Assembly (NCBI RefSeq): GCF_029952445.1
Contig: NZ_JAQPPK010000004.1
Coordinates: 124,001 to 188,000, forward strand
Length of the DNA: 64,000 nucleotides
Direction: 5' to 3'
DNA from: Paenarthrobacter nitroguajacolicus
GTDB lineage: Bacteria > Actinomycetota > Actinomycetes > Actinomycetales > Micrococcaceae
The notes under the pieces were generated by a model, which was not told the DNA's origin, ran no database searches, and saw nothing but the letters and a program-made list of their open reading frames with translations. The translations under genes were made by a program, and so were the position numbers. Shown piece after piece: positions 8,013 through 15,947 of this stretch. Position 1 is the first letter of the stretch; each line of letters starts with the position of its first letter.

Positions 8013-8905
8013 GCAGCACAGTTGTCGAGTCTGCGGCCCGCGCCCAAGCAACCCCCACGTTTCCCGGCACTTCCCGCCGGGAAAGGTCCAGAAAGCTTCG
8101 ACGTTCAGCCGCAATCATCGTTCTGACACTCTGGACCGTGTTCGCGTTGGCGCCGATTGCCTGGATCTTGCTGATGTCGTTCAAGACGCCGGGCGACATC
8201 GTGGTCTATCCGCCCAAGTTCTTCTTTGCTCCAACATTGGATAATTACGTGAAGGTGCTCAGTGGCAGCGCGTTTATGACACCGTTTGTGAACTCCTTGA
8301 TCGTCACACTGGGCTCGCTGGTGCTGACCTTGCTGATTGGCCTGCCGACCGCGTATGCCCTGGCCCGCTTCAAATTCCGGGGCCGCGAGAACATTGCCTT
8401 CAGCATCCTGTCCCTGCGTTTCGCTCCGGAGCTGCTAATCATCCTGCCGCTCTACCTGATCTTTCAAAAGATCGGTTTGTACGACAACTATCTTGGCTTG
8501 ATCCTGGCGTACCAGTTGGTGACGCTGCCGATGCTTGTGTGGATGCTGCGCTCCTTCATCGAAGATCTCCCCGTCGAGCTGGAGGAAGCGGTGGCCATGG
8601 ACGGTGGAACCCGCTGGACGGCGTTCCGGCACGTGCTGTTCCGGCTGATTGCGCCGGGTCTTGGCGCCAGCATGATGCTTTCTTTCATCTGGGCGTGGAA
8701 CAGCTACACCTTGCCCCTTGTTCTGAGCGGAAAAAACACGCAGGTGATCACCACCGGCATTCAGCAGTACATCGCCTATCAGTCCATTGACTGGGGTCCG
8801 ATGGCGGCGGCCACTGTCGTCTCCATGGTCCCGGGCATCCTCTTTGCTCTCTTCTCCTTGCGCTGGATCGTCGGTGGCCTCACTGCCGGCACGGTCAAGG
8901 GCTGA
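8009..8905 (+). CDS. Sugar/polyol ABC importer permease 2 (MalG-type)
   Basis: This 298-residue protein begins with a Ser/Ala-rich cytoplasmic tail and has six predicted membrane helices. The EAA motif ELEEAVAMDGGTRWTAFRHV near residues 190-209 contacts the ATPase. The C terminus WIVGGLTAGTVKG is the usual end of carbohydrate permeases of the CUT1 group. The start overlaps the upstream permease stop (ATGA), so the two subunits are made in equal amounts. It completes the membrane channel for the importer whose binding protein starts at 5691. Confidence 0.9.
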   Translation: MSSTVVESAARAQATPTFPGTSRRERSRKLRRSAAIIVLTLWTVFALAPIAWILLMSFKTPGDIVVYPPKFFFAPTLDNYVKVLSGSAFMTPFVNSLIVTLGSLVLTLLIGLPTAYALARFKFRGRENIAFSILSLRFAPELLIILPLYLIFQKIGLYDNYLGLILAYQLVTLPMLVWMLRSFIEDLPVELEEAVAMDGGTRWTAFRHVLFRLIAPGLGASMMLSFIWAWNSYTLPLVLSGKNTQVITTGIQQYIAYQSIDWGPMAAATVVSMVPGILFALFSLRWIVGGLTAGTVKG

Positions 8906-8934
8906 TCACTCCCCGAAATTGAAAGGACATTCAC

Positions 8935-9978
8935 ATGTCAATCCCTTCCACGATGCGCGCCAGCGTCCTGACCTCACACAAGACCATAGAACTGCAGGAA
9001 GTCGCAGTTCCTGAACCACAGCCGGGCCAGGTGCTTGTCCGTGTGACGGCCGTGGGCGTTTGCGGTTCGGACACCCATTTTTACGAGACTGGCTCCATCG
9101 GTGACATTGTCGTCGAGGGTCCGATCGTGCTTGGGCACGAAACGGCCGGTGAGATTGTCGCCGTCGGACCTGGTGTCGACAGCAGCCGCGTGGGAACGCG
9201 AGTGGCGGTTGAGCCACAAACTCCTTGCCGCAAGTGCGATTACTGCAAGACGGGCCGTTACCACTTGTGCCGGGACATTCTCTTTTACGGGGCTTGGCCC
9301 GTAGATGGCTCCTTTGCGGAGTACGTCATCGTGGACGACGACTTTGCGCATGCTGTTCCGGAGTCGATCTCCGATGAGCAGGCAGCCCTCCTCGAACCGT
9401 TGTCAGTGGCCGTGCACGCAGCCCGACGGGCAGGCGTGAAAGCCGGCCACAAGGTGCTTATTACGGGTGCAGGACCGATTGGGGTCATGAATGTCCAGGT
9501 CGCCAAGGCCTTGGGCGCCAGCGAGGTGGTCATCAGTGACCCAATTGCTCATCGGCGGGAGTTTGCCTTGGCCCACGGGGCGGACCTCGCCCTCGACCCC
9601 ACCACAAGCGGTCTGGACGACTACGCAGAGTACTTCGATGTCTACATCGATGCTTCCGGAAACGCGCGGGCCATTTTGCCGGCCTTTCCCGCGGTCAAGC
9701 GTGGTGGAACTGCCTGTCTGGTGGGGATGGGAGGAGATGAGCTCAATGTTCCCATCGCTATGATCCAACATCGCGAGATCACTCTGACCGGGACGTTCCG
9801 GTACGTGAACACGTGGCCGACCGCCATCGCACTGTTGGCATCCGGAGCTGTGGATGTGGAAGGGATCGTCACAGGACGATACGGGCTTGAGGACGTTGAA
9901 GAGTCGTTGATGAAGGCCAAGAAGGACCCCCTGGCGATCAAAACGATGGTCATCCCCGGCCCGCAGGCAAAGCGCTAG
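8935..9978 (+). CDS. Zinc-dependent polyol dehydrogenase (sorbitol/xylitol dehydrogenase type)
   Basis: The 347-residue medium-chain dehydrogenase starts after AAAGGA. Catalytic zinc ligands are visible in GVCGSDTHFYETG (Cys) and LGHETAGEI (His-Glu). The structural zinc loop PCRKCDYCKTGRYHLCRD has four cysteines. The Rossmann motif is ITGAGPIGVMNVQVAKALGA, followed by an acidic residue in VISDP, which favours NAD. Such enzymes oxidise sorbitol, xylitol or galactitol to the ketose. Its place after the importer genes indicates that it acts on the imported polyol. Confidence 0.85.
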   Translation: MSIPSTMRASVLTSHKTIELQEVAVPEPQPGQVLVRVTAVGVCGSDTHFYETGSIGDIVVEGPIVLGHETAGEIVAVGPGVDSSRVGTRVAVEPQTPCRKCDYCKTGRYHLCRDILFYGAWPVDGSFAEYVIVDDDFAHAVPESISDEQAALLEPLSVAVHAARRAGVKAGHKVLITGAGPIGVMNVQVAKALGASEVVISDPIAHRREFALAHGADLALDPTTSGLDDYAEYFDVYIDASGNARAILPAFPAVKRGGTACLVGMGGDELNVPIAMIQHREITLTGTFRYVNTWPTAIALLASGAVDVEGIVTGRYGLEDVEESLMKAKKDPLAIKTMVIPGPQAKR

Positions 9979-9991
9979 CAGGACGATTGCT

Positions 9992-10669
9992 TTGAACCGG
10001 ACTGACAACAAAAGGGCTATCGAATGGGAAGTGAGCGAGTTCCTCTTCGACATGGACGGAACGCTCCTGGACTCCATCGCGGCGGTGGAGCAGGCGTGGC
10101 ATGAGTGGGCGGCCGAGGAGGGGGTGACAATCCCGGAGGGGGAGTCATTCCACGGACGTACGTCCCGGGACCTGGCTTCGGCATTTGTTTCTGAAGAACG
10201 CATACCGGCCGCCCTGCAAAGACTTAGCGAAATTGAGCAGAACCCGCAGGCTCCAGTGACCCCCCTGCCGGGGGCACGCGAGTTGTTGGCTGCAGTTCCC
10301 GGCGACAGGTGTGCAGTGGTGACCTCAGCCGCGCGCCTCGTAGCCGAAGCCCGGCTGGCCGCCGGTGGGATTACGCCGCCTGCCCTGCTGATCACAGGCG
10401 ACGACGTTTCCCGCGGCAAGCCGGATCCCGAGCCTTACCGGGCCGGCACGCGTTGGGCGCGGGACGGCGTGCCGCCTGTTGCTTTTGAAGACACTGTCGC
10501 CGGATTACGTTCAGCACGTAGCGCCGGTTGCCGGACGGTCGGTCTCGTGGGGACTACGACCGCAGTGGAACTCCGTCCCCATGCAGACGCGGTGATCACC
10601 ACATTGGCCGAGGTTGCCGTCGTCATTGGACACGATGGCAGTCTGCGGGTGCGGCTTCACACCACATGA
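9992..10669 (+). CDS. HAD-family sugar/polyol phosphatase
   Basis: The 225-residue protein carries the HAD nucleophile motif FLFDMDGTLLDS (residues ~18-29), motif II Thr/Ser in CAVVTSA, and motif III/IV in GKPDPEPY and FEDTVAGLRSA. The cap is the small alpha-helical type seen in phosphoglycolate, 2-deoxyglucose-6-phosphate and sugar-phosphate phosphatases. The start codon appears to be TTG at 9992; a GTG at 10031 would remove a few residues only. As last gene of the polyol operon it probably removes phosphate from an unwanted sugar or polyol phosphate, or releases the oxidation product. The exact substrate is unknown. Confidence 0.8.
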   Translation: MNRTDNKRAIEWEVSEFLFDMDGTLLDSIAAVEQAWHEWAAEEGVTIPEGESFHGRTSRDLASAFVSEERIPAALQRLSEIEQNPQAPVTPLPGARELLAAVPGDRCAVVTSAARLVAEARLAAGGITPPALLITGDDVSRGKPDPEPYRAGTRWARDGVPPVAFEDTVAGLRSARSAGCRTVGLVGTTTAVELRPHADAVITTLAEVAVVIGHDGSLRVRLHTT

Positions 10670-10684
10670 GGAGGGGTGCGGATC

Positions 10685-10790
10685 CTCCATCACGTCCCAC
10701 CCCTTTCCGGCGGACGCTCCATCACTCTCTCCACGAGAGTGATGGAGCGTCGGGGGATTGGGGGTGGGATGTGAGAGAGCGTCCGGCAGG
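10685..10790. repeat. Dispersed intergenic repeat, copy 2, with perfect 17-bp hairpin
   Basis: Bases 10685-10725 repeat the element at 4612-4652 with one mismatch. Overlapping its end, GACGCTCCATCACTCTC (10713-10729) pairs perfectly with GAGAGTGATGGAGCGTC (10735-10751) around a 5-nt loop. A reversed, diverged module containing GTGGGATGTGAGAGAGCG follows. The locus separates the convergent HAD and DoxX genes, so the hairpin may also act as a two-way terminator. Confidence 0.75.
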
Positions 10791-10804
10791 AGGGGGCGGG
10801 GGTG

Positions 10805-11239
10805 CTACGCCAGGACGCGGAGCTTCGAGCCGGAGCGCCCGAACAGGGCGGCGTCGGCCGAAATCCTGCCCGCGCCCGCCAATGCGAGTGCCAATGCGGC
10901 CCCGGCGAAGAGCAGCACCAGTTCGTACCCGCCGTTACCCACGAAGATGCCGGCGGGAGCGTGCACCAGGAAAAGTGCTCCCAGCATGTCGACGGCCAGG
11001 AGCACTGCGAAGACGCGGGTCAGGAGGCCGAGGATCAGTGCGATGCCGCCCACGAGTTCCAGGGTCGCCACGATGGGCGCCACTACGGAGGCGCCAGGTA
11101 CGCCCATCTGCGTGAAGGACGCCTGGGTTCCGGCGATGGTGAATTCGTTGAACTTCTGCCAACCGTGCGCGGCGAAGAGAAATCCTGCAATGACGCGCAG
11201 GATGGTCAGGGCTGTGGTGGTCAAGCTGGACTTGTTCAT
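10805..11239 (-). CDS. DoxX-family membrane protein
   Basis: The 144-residue protein has four membrane helices and the DoxX signature (LRVIAGFLFAAHGWQKF near residues 15-31, then GVPGASVVAPIVATLELVGG). A GAGGG ribosome site precedes the ATG. DoxX proteins are small inner-membrane oxidoreductase-associated proteins; members have been linked to thiosulfate or thiol redox chemistry, but the role of this one cannot be fixed. The promoter is embedded in a 28-bp perfect palindrome, so expression is probably tightly repressed and induced by a specific signal. Confidence 0.85.
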   Translation of the reverse strand: MNKSSLTTTALTILRVIAGFLFAAHGWQKFNEFTIAGTQASFTQMGVPGASVVAPIVATLELVGGIALILGLLTRVFAVLLAVDMLGALFLVHAPAGIFVGNGGYELVLLFAGAALALALAGAGRISADAALFGRSGSKLRVLA

Positions 11240-11255
11240 GCTTCAACCCTCGCAG

Positions 11256-11283
11256 GTGATTAGTTGAAGTGTCAACTAATCAC
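11256..11283 (-). promoter_or_regulatory. 28-bp perfect palindrome, MarR-type operator over the doxX promoter
   Basis: The 12-base arms GTGATTAGTTGA (11256-11267) and TCAACTAATCAC (11272-11283) are perfect complements around AGTG. On the minus strand the centre contains TTGACA, a consensus -35, upstream of the DoxX start at 11239. The pattern AGTTGA-N4-TCAACT is typical of MarR/OhrR-family operators. No MarR gene lies in the window, so the regulator would be encoded elsewhere. Confidence 0.7.
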
Positions 11284-11307
11284 AGCGCGCATCCAAGGAA
11301 TTCCCAG

Positions 11308-11874
11308 CTAGCTACGAGGTTTCGCCTGAAGCCACGGCTGAAGCAGCCGGGTGGTGATCGGCAGGAAAATGTACGTCATAAGAGGCGTCAGGATGACGAT
11401 GTTGAGCAGGACGGCAAAAACCAGCGGCCAGCTCTGCGTCACGGGGTGGAGCAGGAAGTTGGCCAGCAGACTGAGCGGGAAGAACGGCAGGAAGATGCTG
11501 ACGGCTTGCTTCCAGCGCGGTGGCACTACGGTTTCCGGGACCACCACAGAGACGTCGCCCGGCCGTGAGAACCATCCTTCAATCCCCGTGTGACGCTCCA
11601 CTCGCGTGGTCTCCATCATTTCCCTGGCGCTATCGATCCACCAGCGCCGCTCCTCGGAGTCCTCCCAGGCCTGCAGGGATTCGGCATCGGCGAATCGGTA
11701 AAGCATGTGCCATTCGGTGGAGTCCACGCCGTTGCGCACCCAGCCTGAGCCCAGGTAGCCCGGCCACTCCCGTGCCAGTTCCTGGCCGGCATGGGCCCAG
11801 GCGTTGGCTTGGCGGGTGTAGCCCGGAAGGATGGTGCGGGCAACGGAAACAGTGACGGGATGCTCATATGACAC
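11308..11874 (-). CDS. Antibiotic-biosynthesis-monooxygenase-like protein with C-terminal membrane helices
   Basis: The chosen GTG start at 11874 gives 188 residues beginning VSYEHPVTVSVARTIL; longer upstream reading would run into the divergent MATE gene. The N-terminal ~100 residues form an ABM-type ferredoxin-like barrel (WHMLYRFADAESLQAWEDSE is characteristic). The C-terminal part has two membrane helices (AVSIFLPFFPLSLLANFLL and LVFAVLLNIVILTPLMTYIF), the arrangement of the COG3224 group. No activity has been established for this subgroup. It may be a membrane-tethered heme- or quinone-related monooxygenase. The gene is divergent from the MATE exporter. Confidence 0.75.
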   Translation of the reverse strand: MSYEHPVTVSVARTILPGYTRQANAWAHAGQELAREWPGYLGSGWVRNGVDSTEWHMLYRFADAESLQAWEDSEERRWWIDSAREMMETTRVERHTGIEGWFSRPGDVSVVVPETVVPPRWKQAVSIFLPFFPLSLLANFLLHPVTQSWPLVFAVLLNIVILTPLMTYIFLPITTRLLQPWLQAKPRS

Positions 11875-11915
11875 GGCCCAAATGTACCCGCCTCCCAGCA
11901 GACTAGGCTTGTTTA

Positions 11916-13256
11916 GTGCCTCAAACCACAACCGCTCCCGCCCGCTCCAACGCGCGCGAAATCCTCCGCCTGGCCGTACCCGCCTTCGGCGCGCTGATCG
12001 CCGAGCCGCTGTTCCTCCTGGCCGACTCCGCAATCGTGGGGCATTTGGGCGTGGACCAGCTGGCCGGCGTCGGACTCGCGTCCACCATCCTGCACACCGC
12101 AGTTGGGCTCATGGTCTTCCTCGCCTATTCGACGACGCCGGCAGTAGCCCGCGCGATCGGCGACGGGAAGCTGGGGAAGGCTTTGGCTGCAGGGCGCGAC
12201 GGCGTATGGCTGGCCCTGCTGCTGGGTCTGGTCCTCGCTGTGATTGGCTTTGTCGCGGCTGAGCCCTTGGTTGGCTTCATGGGGGCGACCGGTGACGTGC
12301 GCGGATTCGCCGTTGACTATCTTCGCTGGTCGATGCCCGGTCTGGCGGCAATGCTCCTGATCTTCGCCGGTACAGGTGTTCTCCGCGGGTTGCAGGACAC
12401 GCGCACCCCGCTGCTTGTGGCAACTGCCGGTTTCGCGCTGAACATAGCCCTCAACTGGTTCCTGGTTTATGGGCTGCACCTGTCCGTTGCGGGATCGGCG
12501 ATCGGCACCAGCATCGCGCAGTGGGCCATGGCTGCCGTCTATCTGGTGATGGTGGGCAGGAACGCGCGGCAGCATGGCGTCTCACTCCGGCCCGACTGGC
12601 ACGGCATCCGCGCCATGACCAAGGTTGGTTCGTGGCTCATGCTCCGCACGCTGAGCCTTCGCCTGGCCATCCTGGCAACTGTTGTGGTGGTGACGGCCCA
12701 GGGTGCCGTCAACCTGGCGGCGCACCAGCTGGCCATGACCATCTTCTCGTTCCTCGCATTCGCCTTGGATGCACTGGCCATCGCCGCGCAAGCCTTGATC
12801 GGCAAGGAACTCGGCGCCCGGAACGCAGCCAAGGCCCGCGAGCTGACCCGGACCATGATCCGCTGGGGCTTGGGATTCGGCGTTGTCACCGGCGCACTCC
12901 TTGCGGTGGCAGCTCCCTGGGCGGGATACATCTTCACTTCCGACTCCGGTGTCCGGTCAGCCCTGACCGTTGCGCTCTGGGTTCTCGCGCTGGGGCAGCC
13001 CATTGCCGGGTACGTTTTCGTCCTTGACGGTGTCCTCATTGGCGCCGGCGACGGGCGCTATCTGGCGATTGCCGGCGTCGTAAATCTGGCGGTCTACCTG
13101 CCGCTGTTGGTGGCTGTCCACCAACTCAAGCCCGACGGCGAGGCGGGGCTCCTGTGGTTGTGGGCGGCGTTCGCGCTGGGCTACATGCTGGCCCGTGCGG
13201 TGACGCTGGGGCTGCGGGCGCGGACCGATCGGTGGATGGTGCTGGGTTCGCACTAA
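11916..13256 (+). CDS. MATE-family efflux transporter (DinF-like)
   Basis: The 446-residue protein has twelve predicted membrane helices arranged as two related halves, with the MATE motif PAFGALIAEPLFLLADSAIVGHLG near the N terminus and the matching LAAHQLAMTIFSFLAFALDALAI in the second half. MATE carriers export cationic drugs or metabolites in exchange for sodium or protons. The DinF branch is the common form in actinobacteria. The start codon is GTG. It is followed after 9 bp by a small membrane protein gene, likely cotranscribed. Confidence 0.9.
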   Translation: MPQTTTAPARSNAREILRLAVPAFGALIAEPLFLLADSAIVGHLGVDQLAGVGLASTILHTAVGLMVFLAYSTTPAVARAIGDGKLGKALAAGRDGVWLALLLGLVLAVIGFVAAEPLVGFMGATGDVRGFAVDYLRWSMPGLAAMLLIFAGTGVLRGLQDTRTPLLVATAGFALNIALNWFLVYGLHLSVAGSAIGTSIAQWAMAAVYLVMVGRNARQHGVSLRPDWHGIRAMTKVGSWLMLRTLSLRLAILATVVVVTAQGAVNLAAHQLAMTIFSFLAFALDALAIAAQALIGKELGARNAAKARELTRTMIRWGLGFGVVTGALLAVAAPWAGYIFTSDSGVRSALTVALWVLALGQPIAGYVFVLDGVLIGAGDGRYLAIAGVVNLAVYLPLLVAVHQLKPDGEAGLLWLWAAFALGYMLARAVTLGLRARTDRWMVLGSH

Positions 13257-13265
13257 ACTGGACGG

Positions 13266-13838
13266 GTGACTCTTCCATCGACTCCCGCCCAGACTCCTTC
13301 TGCCCCTCCGGCGGGACTGTGGAAACCCGTGCTCATCCGTGCAACGGTTGCAGTGGTGTTCGGTTTGGTGACCATCTTCTGGAGCGCTCCGTCCGTGCAG
13401 GTCCTTGCCTGGGCTGTTGGGCTCTATCTCCTGGGAACCGCGGCGGCCGTGTGGCAGTCGCGCGCGTTGCCGGTGGCAGTGCCGGCAGTGGTTGCCCTGG
13501 GCGGTATTGGCGCCCTTGTCACGCAGTCCGACGAGGGTGTGGCCCTTTCCGCGTTGCTCGCGCTGTTGGTTCTGGGGCTTCTTGAGTTCATGCACGGTCT
13601 CAGGAAGCGCGATTCCCTGGCCCGCGACTGGCTCGTCTCCGGTGTCATTTCGGTAGGCACAGCCATCGCATTGCCGTTTTTCACCTCGCTGGGTGCGCAC
13701 GCGCTGTTGGGTGTTGCAGGCGGCGGCGCGATACTGTCCGGTGTTCTGTGGATGCTGTCCGGATTGTCGCTGCGGCATGATGCCCGCACTGGTGCGCAGA
13801 CCACTGCGCCCGGTGCTTCGCCGGAGGCCGTAAACTAG
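13266..13838 (+). CDS. Small HdeD/DUF308-like membrane protein
   Basis: This 190-residue protein from a GTG start has about six membrane helices in pairs (VLIRATVAVVFGLVTIFWSA, VLAWAVGLYLLGTAAAVWQS, ALSALLALLVLGLLEFMHG). The paired helices and the segment LIRATVAVVFGLVTIFW resemble the HdeD/DUF308 group of acid-resistance-type membrane proteins, but the match is from pattern only. It follows the MATE gene closely and precedes another small membrane gene, from which it is separated by a hairpin. Function is not known. Confidence 0.65.
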   Translation: MTLPSTPAQTPSAPPAGLWKPVLIRATVAVVFGLVTIFWSAPSVQVLAWAVGLYLLGTAAAVWQSRALPVAVPAVVALGGIGALVTQSDEGVALSALLALLVLGLLEFMHGLRKRDSLARDWLVSGVISVGTAIALPFFTSLGAHALLGVAGGGAILSGVLWMLSGLSLRHDARTGAQTTAPGASPEAVN

Positions 13839-13847
13839 TAGTTGGAC

Positions 13848-13866
13848 GTTCTACTCGTTGTAGAAC
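13848..13866 (+). terminator. Short hairpin followed by T-run
   Basis: GTTCTAC (13848-13854) and GTAGAAC (13860-13866) are perfect 7-bp arms around TCGTT, followed by CTTTTG. It could be a weak terminator after the upstream membrane gene, or an operator for the next gene, whose start is 41 bp away. Confidence 0.4.
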
Positions 13867-13906
13867 TTTTGCAGACCGGCGGACACGTACCGCCATCATT
13901 GGAGGA

Positions 13907-14254
13907 ATGACCGTGGCAGACCAGACACCAGGAGAACCGCGCAAGATGCGGACCTCGGTCAAGGGACCCCTCATGTTCTCCGCCTTCTTCGCTGTGCTGG
14001 CCTTCGTGGCGGTGCTGATTTTCGCTTCCGGCGGCAGCGCGCGCGTCCCGAGGTTCGATCTCGCGTTCACCGGCGCTGGCATTGCGTTCATTGTGAGCCT
14101 TGTCGTGGCGGCCATGCTGTCCATGAGCTACAAGGAGAATGCCGACCACCTCGGCAAGGGATCGGGAGTCAACCTCAGCTCCAAGCGTCCGCATGGCGGG
14201 TCAACCGCTGCGGACTCGACTGACGGACCTGAAACGCCCGACGCCGGTCACTAA
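13907..14254 (+). CDS. Small membrane protein of unknown function
   Basis: The 115-residue protein starts after GGAGGA and has two membrane helices (LMFSAFFAVLAFVAVLIFASG and LAFTGAGIAFIVSLVVAAMLSMSY) flanked by a basic N terminus and a Ser/Asp/Thr-rich hydrophilic tail. This layout is common among actinobacterial integral-membrane proteins associated with cell division or lipoprotein context, but no family can be named with confidence. Its stop overlaps the stop of the convergent gene on the other strand. Confidence 0.65.
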   Translation: MTVADQTPGEPRKMRTSVKGPLMFSAFFAVLAFVAVLIFASGGSARVPRFDLAFTGAGIAFIVSLVVAAMLSMSYKENADHLGKGSGVNLSSKRPHGGSTAADSTDGPETPDAGH

Positions 14255-14823
14255 CCTTCCAGCGCTTCTCCACTTTGGGTGGGGGAGCGCTTTTTGGTGC
14301 CTGGAGGGGTGAGCTGCCGGATCGGCCAGCGGAGGGGAAGTGATGCGTTGACCAGGAGAAACGCGAGAACACACCAGCCACCCATGATGAGTCCGCTATC
14401 GGGGGCCGAAGCAATGTGGTCGACCCCATTGGGCCCCACGACTTCAGGCGTGGGATTCAGAAACCCGGAGGCAATAAGGGCCAAGCCGGCGGCAGCTGTG
14501 AGGACGTAAATCCGGCCGTTGCCCTCCCACCAGCGGTTGATCGGTGGGATAAGGCGCAGCGGCAATCCCAGCATGACCGCAAGGGAGATGGTTGCTGCGG
14601 GGACGAGGAGGCCGCCGAGCGCCAAACCGAACATCACCCCTATGCCGTCGTAATCGGCCATGGTTTGCACCTGCAGAATGATCCAGGACGGCGCCAGGAA
14701 CGCGAACGCAAGCGCCAGTTGGCCAAACCTGGGCATGTCCGTGGTGCCGTACCGTTCCCGGGGGAGGTCGCGCAGTGTCATGGCGGGCCGTTCCGTGGGC
14801 GGCTCGTTGAAAGGGTTGGTCAT
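14251..14823 (-). CDS. Paralogous membrane protein B (second of a duplicated pair)
   Basis: The 190-residue protein has a hydrophilic N terminus then four membrane helices (FGQLALAFAFLAPSWIIL, LALGGLLVPAATISLAVMLG, IYVLTAAAGLALIASGFL, IMGGWCVLAFLLVNASLPLRW). It is clearly related to the upstream gene A in the order LGLPLRL...NRWW...G.IY. ATG 14821-14823 overlaps the natural stop of gene A (ATGA), so the pair was translationally coupled. Because gene A is frameshifted, the reading frame of A now runs straight into B, producing a 365-codon fused frame. Function is unknown. Confidence 0.7.
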   Translation of the reverse strand: MTNPFNEPPTERPAMTLRDLPRERYGTTDMPRFGQLALAFAFLAPSWIILQVQTMADYDGIGVMFGLALGGLLVPAATISLAVMLGLPLRLIPPINRWWEGNGRIYVLTAAAGLALIASGFLNPTPEVVGPNGVDHIASAPDSGLIMGGWCVLAFLLVNASLPLRWPIRQLTPPGTKKRSPTQSGEALEG

Positions 14824-15348
14824 TGTGGCGCGGTCCCTTTGCGTGGACGCCTTCTGAACCGGAGCGGGAACGAAGCGTTGACCGCCAGGAACGTGACGAT
14901 GAAACAGCCGCTCATGAGAAACCCGGTGTGGCGCGTGACGACGTCGTAGTGGTACCCATCGATCGCCTACCTGGTGTTCGGGCGTGTTGAACCCGGCAAC
15001 AACGAGGGCTGTACCGACGGCGGCAAGAAGAATGTAGATGAGAACGTTGCCCGACCACCAACGACTTAGCCGGCGATTCAGGCGAAGGGGCAGTCCCACG
15101 GCCACGGCAACGCCCATCACGAAGATGGGGCCAACCATCAGGAAAAGGAGAGTTCCCAGGAACTCATACCCTGGGCTTGCGGCCATCACGCACTCAAGCC
15201 ACAGTGCGGCCAGGAAGGGGAATGCGATAGCGAGTTGGCTGATGGGAGCCATGTCGGGCCAATCCGGTGGCCGCACCCAGCCGCCATTTGGAATCGCTGG
15301 GGGGACGACCTTGTAGTTTTGAGCACCCGTTATTGATTGTTCCCCCAT
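14820..15348 (-). pseudogene. Paralogous membrane protein A, frameshifted near its C terminus
   Basis: The N-terminal part reads normally through AAVGTALVVAGFNTPEHQVGD, then turns into basic nonsense (RWVPLRRRHAPHRVSH). Skipping one base near 14958-14966 restores a frame with GYHYDVVTRHTGFLMSGC and VNASFPLRF, which aligns with the end of the paralogue B (IMGGWC...VNASLPLRW) and stops at TGA 14820-14822, exactly overlapping the B start. The change is therefore a net +1 base. A CATAAT hexamer six bases before ATG 15346-15348, with no ribosome site, suggests a leaderless message. It may be a real mutation or a sequence error. Confidence 0.75.
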
Positions 15349-15450
15349 GACGTCATTATGCCCGGCTTACTCGCGTTGATGGATCCTTCGAGCTTTACTC
15401 GCAATTCTGGTTCAGGGGATTCCCAGCTCTAGTTGATAAAATTAAGTGTT

Positions 15451-15873
15451 ATGTCTTTACAACATAACCCTGAATCAAATTGCCTGTCTGAGCAGGCTGA
15501 TCAATTCCTTCAAGCGTTCATGGCGTCGACCGGTGACAGTCATCTGGCCGACTCAATTGTTGTCGGGGATCTCGCAGGAGCCCGCATCATTCCATCGGCA
15601 GCCTTCTTGGCAGGGATCCGTGAACGTGCAAAAAGTGCCGCCTACCAAGGCGATGCCCTTGAACATCAGGGCACGCAAGTGATCGAGCTGGGACCGGCAT
15701 ATGCGCTCGTCACAGGCAGTTGGCGCCTCACTCTGACGCAAGATTCTCGTGTTACTCACCTTGATTTGATCTCCGACTTCCTCGTTGAGCGCACGGAAGT
15801 TGGCCTGAAGTGCCTCACCTACACGGCCCGTCAGGATATTCTCGCGGCCTCCAAAGTTGTGGCTGACGGTTGA
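15451..15873 (+). CDS. NTF2-like small protein
   Basis: ATG 15451 gives 140 residues; an upstream TTG at 15433 is less likely because TAAAAT at 15437-15442 would then lie inside the gene. With that hexamer eight bases ahead and no ribosome site the message may be leaderless. The protein has the helix-strand pattern of the NTF2/SnoaL fold: an N-terminal helix, VIELGPAYALVTGSWRLTL and HLDLISDFLVERTEVGLKCL as beta strands. Such proteins are small ligand-binding or isomerase-like domains. No catalytic residues can be assigned. Confidence 0.55.
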   Translation: MSLQHNPESNCLSEQADQFLQAFMASTGDSHLADSIVVGDLAGARIIPSAAFLAGIRERAKSAAYQGDALEHQGTQVIELGPAYALVTGSWRLTLTQDSRVTHLDLISDFLVERTEVGLKCLTYTARQDILAASKVVADG

Positions 15874-15947
15874 TGGGGGAGGCCAGCTGGGGCTGAGTTA
15901 GTGGAGGTGCCTGGTCTTCCGAGGGAGGCCCGGCGGTCTTGCCCGGC

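Noticed and set aside
14251..15348. A genuine 365-residue two-domain fusion protein
   Set aside because: The middle part is basic nonsense, while the next frame gives the missing end of gene A with a stop overlapping the start of B, so a frameshift explains it better.
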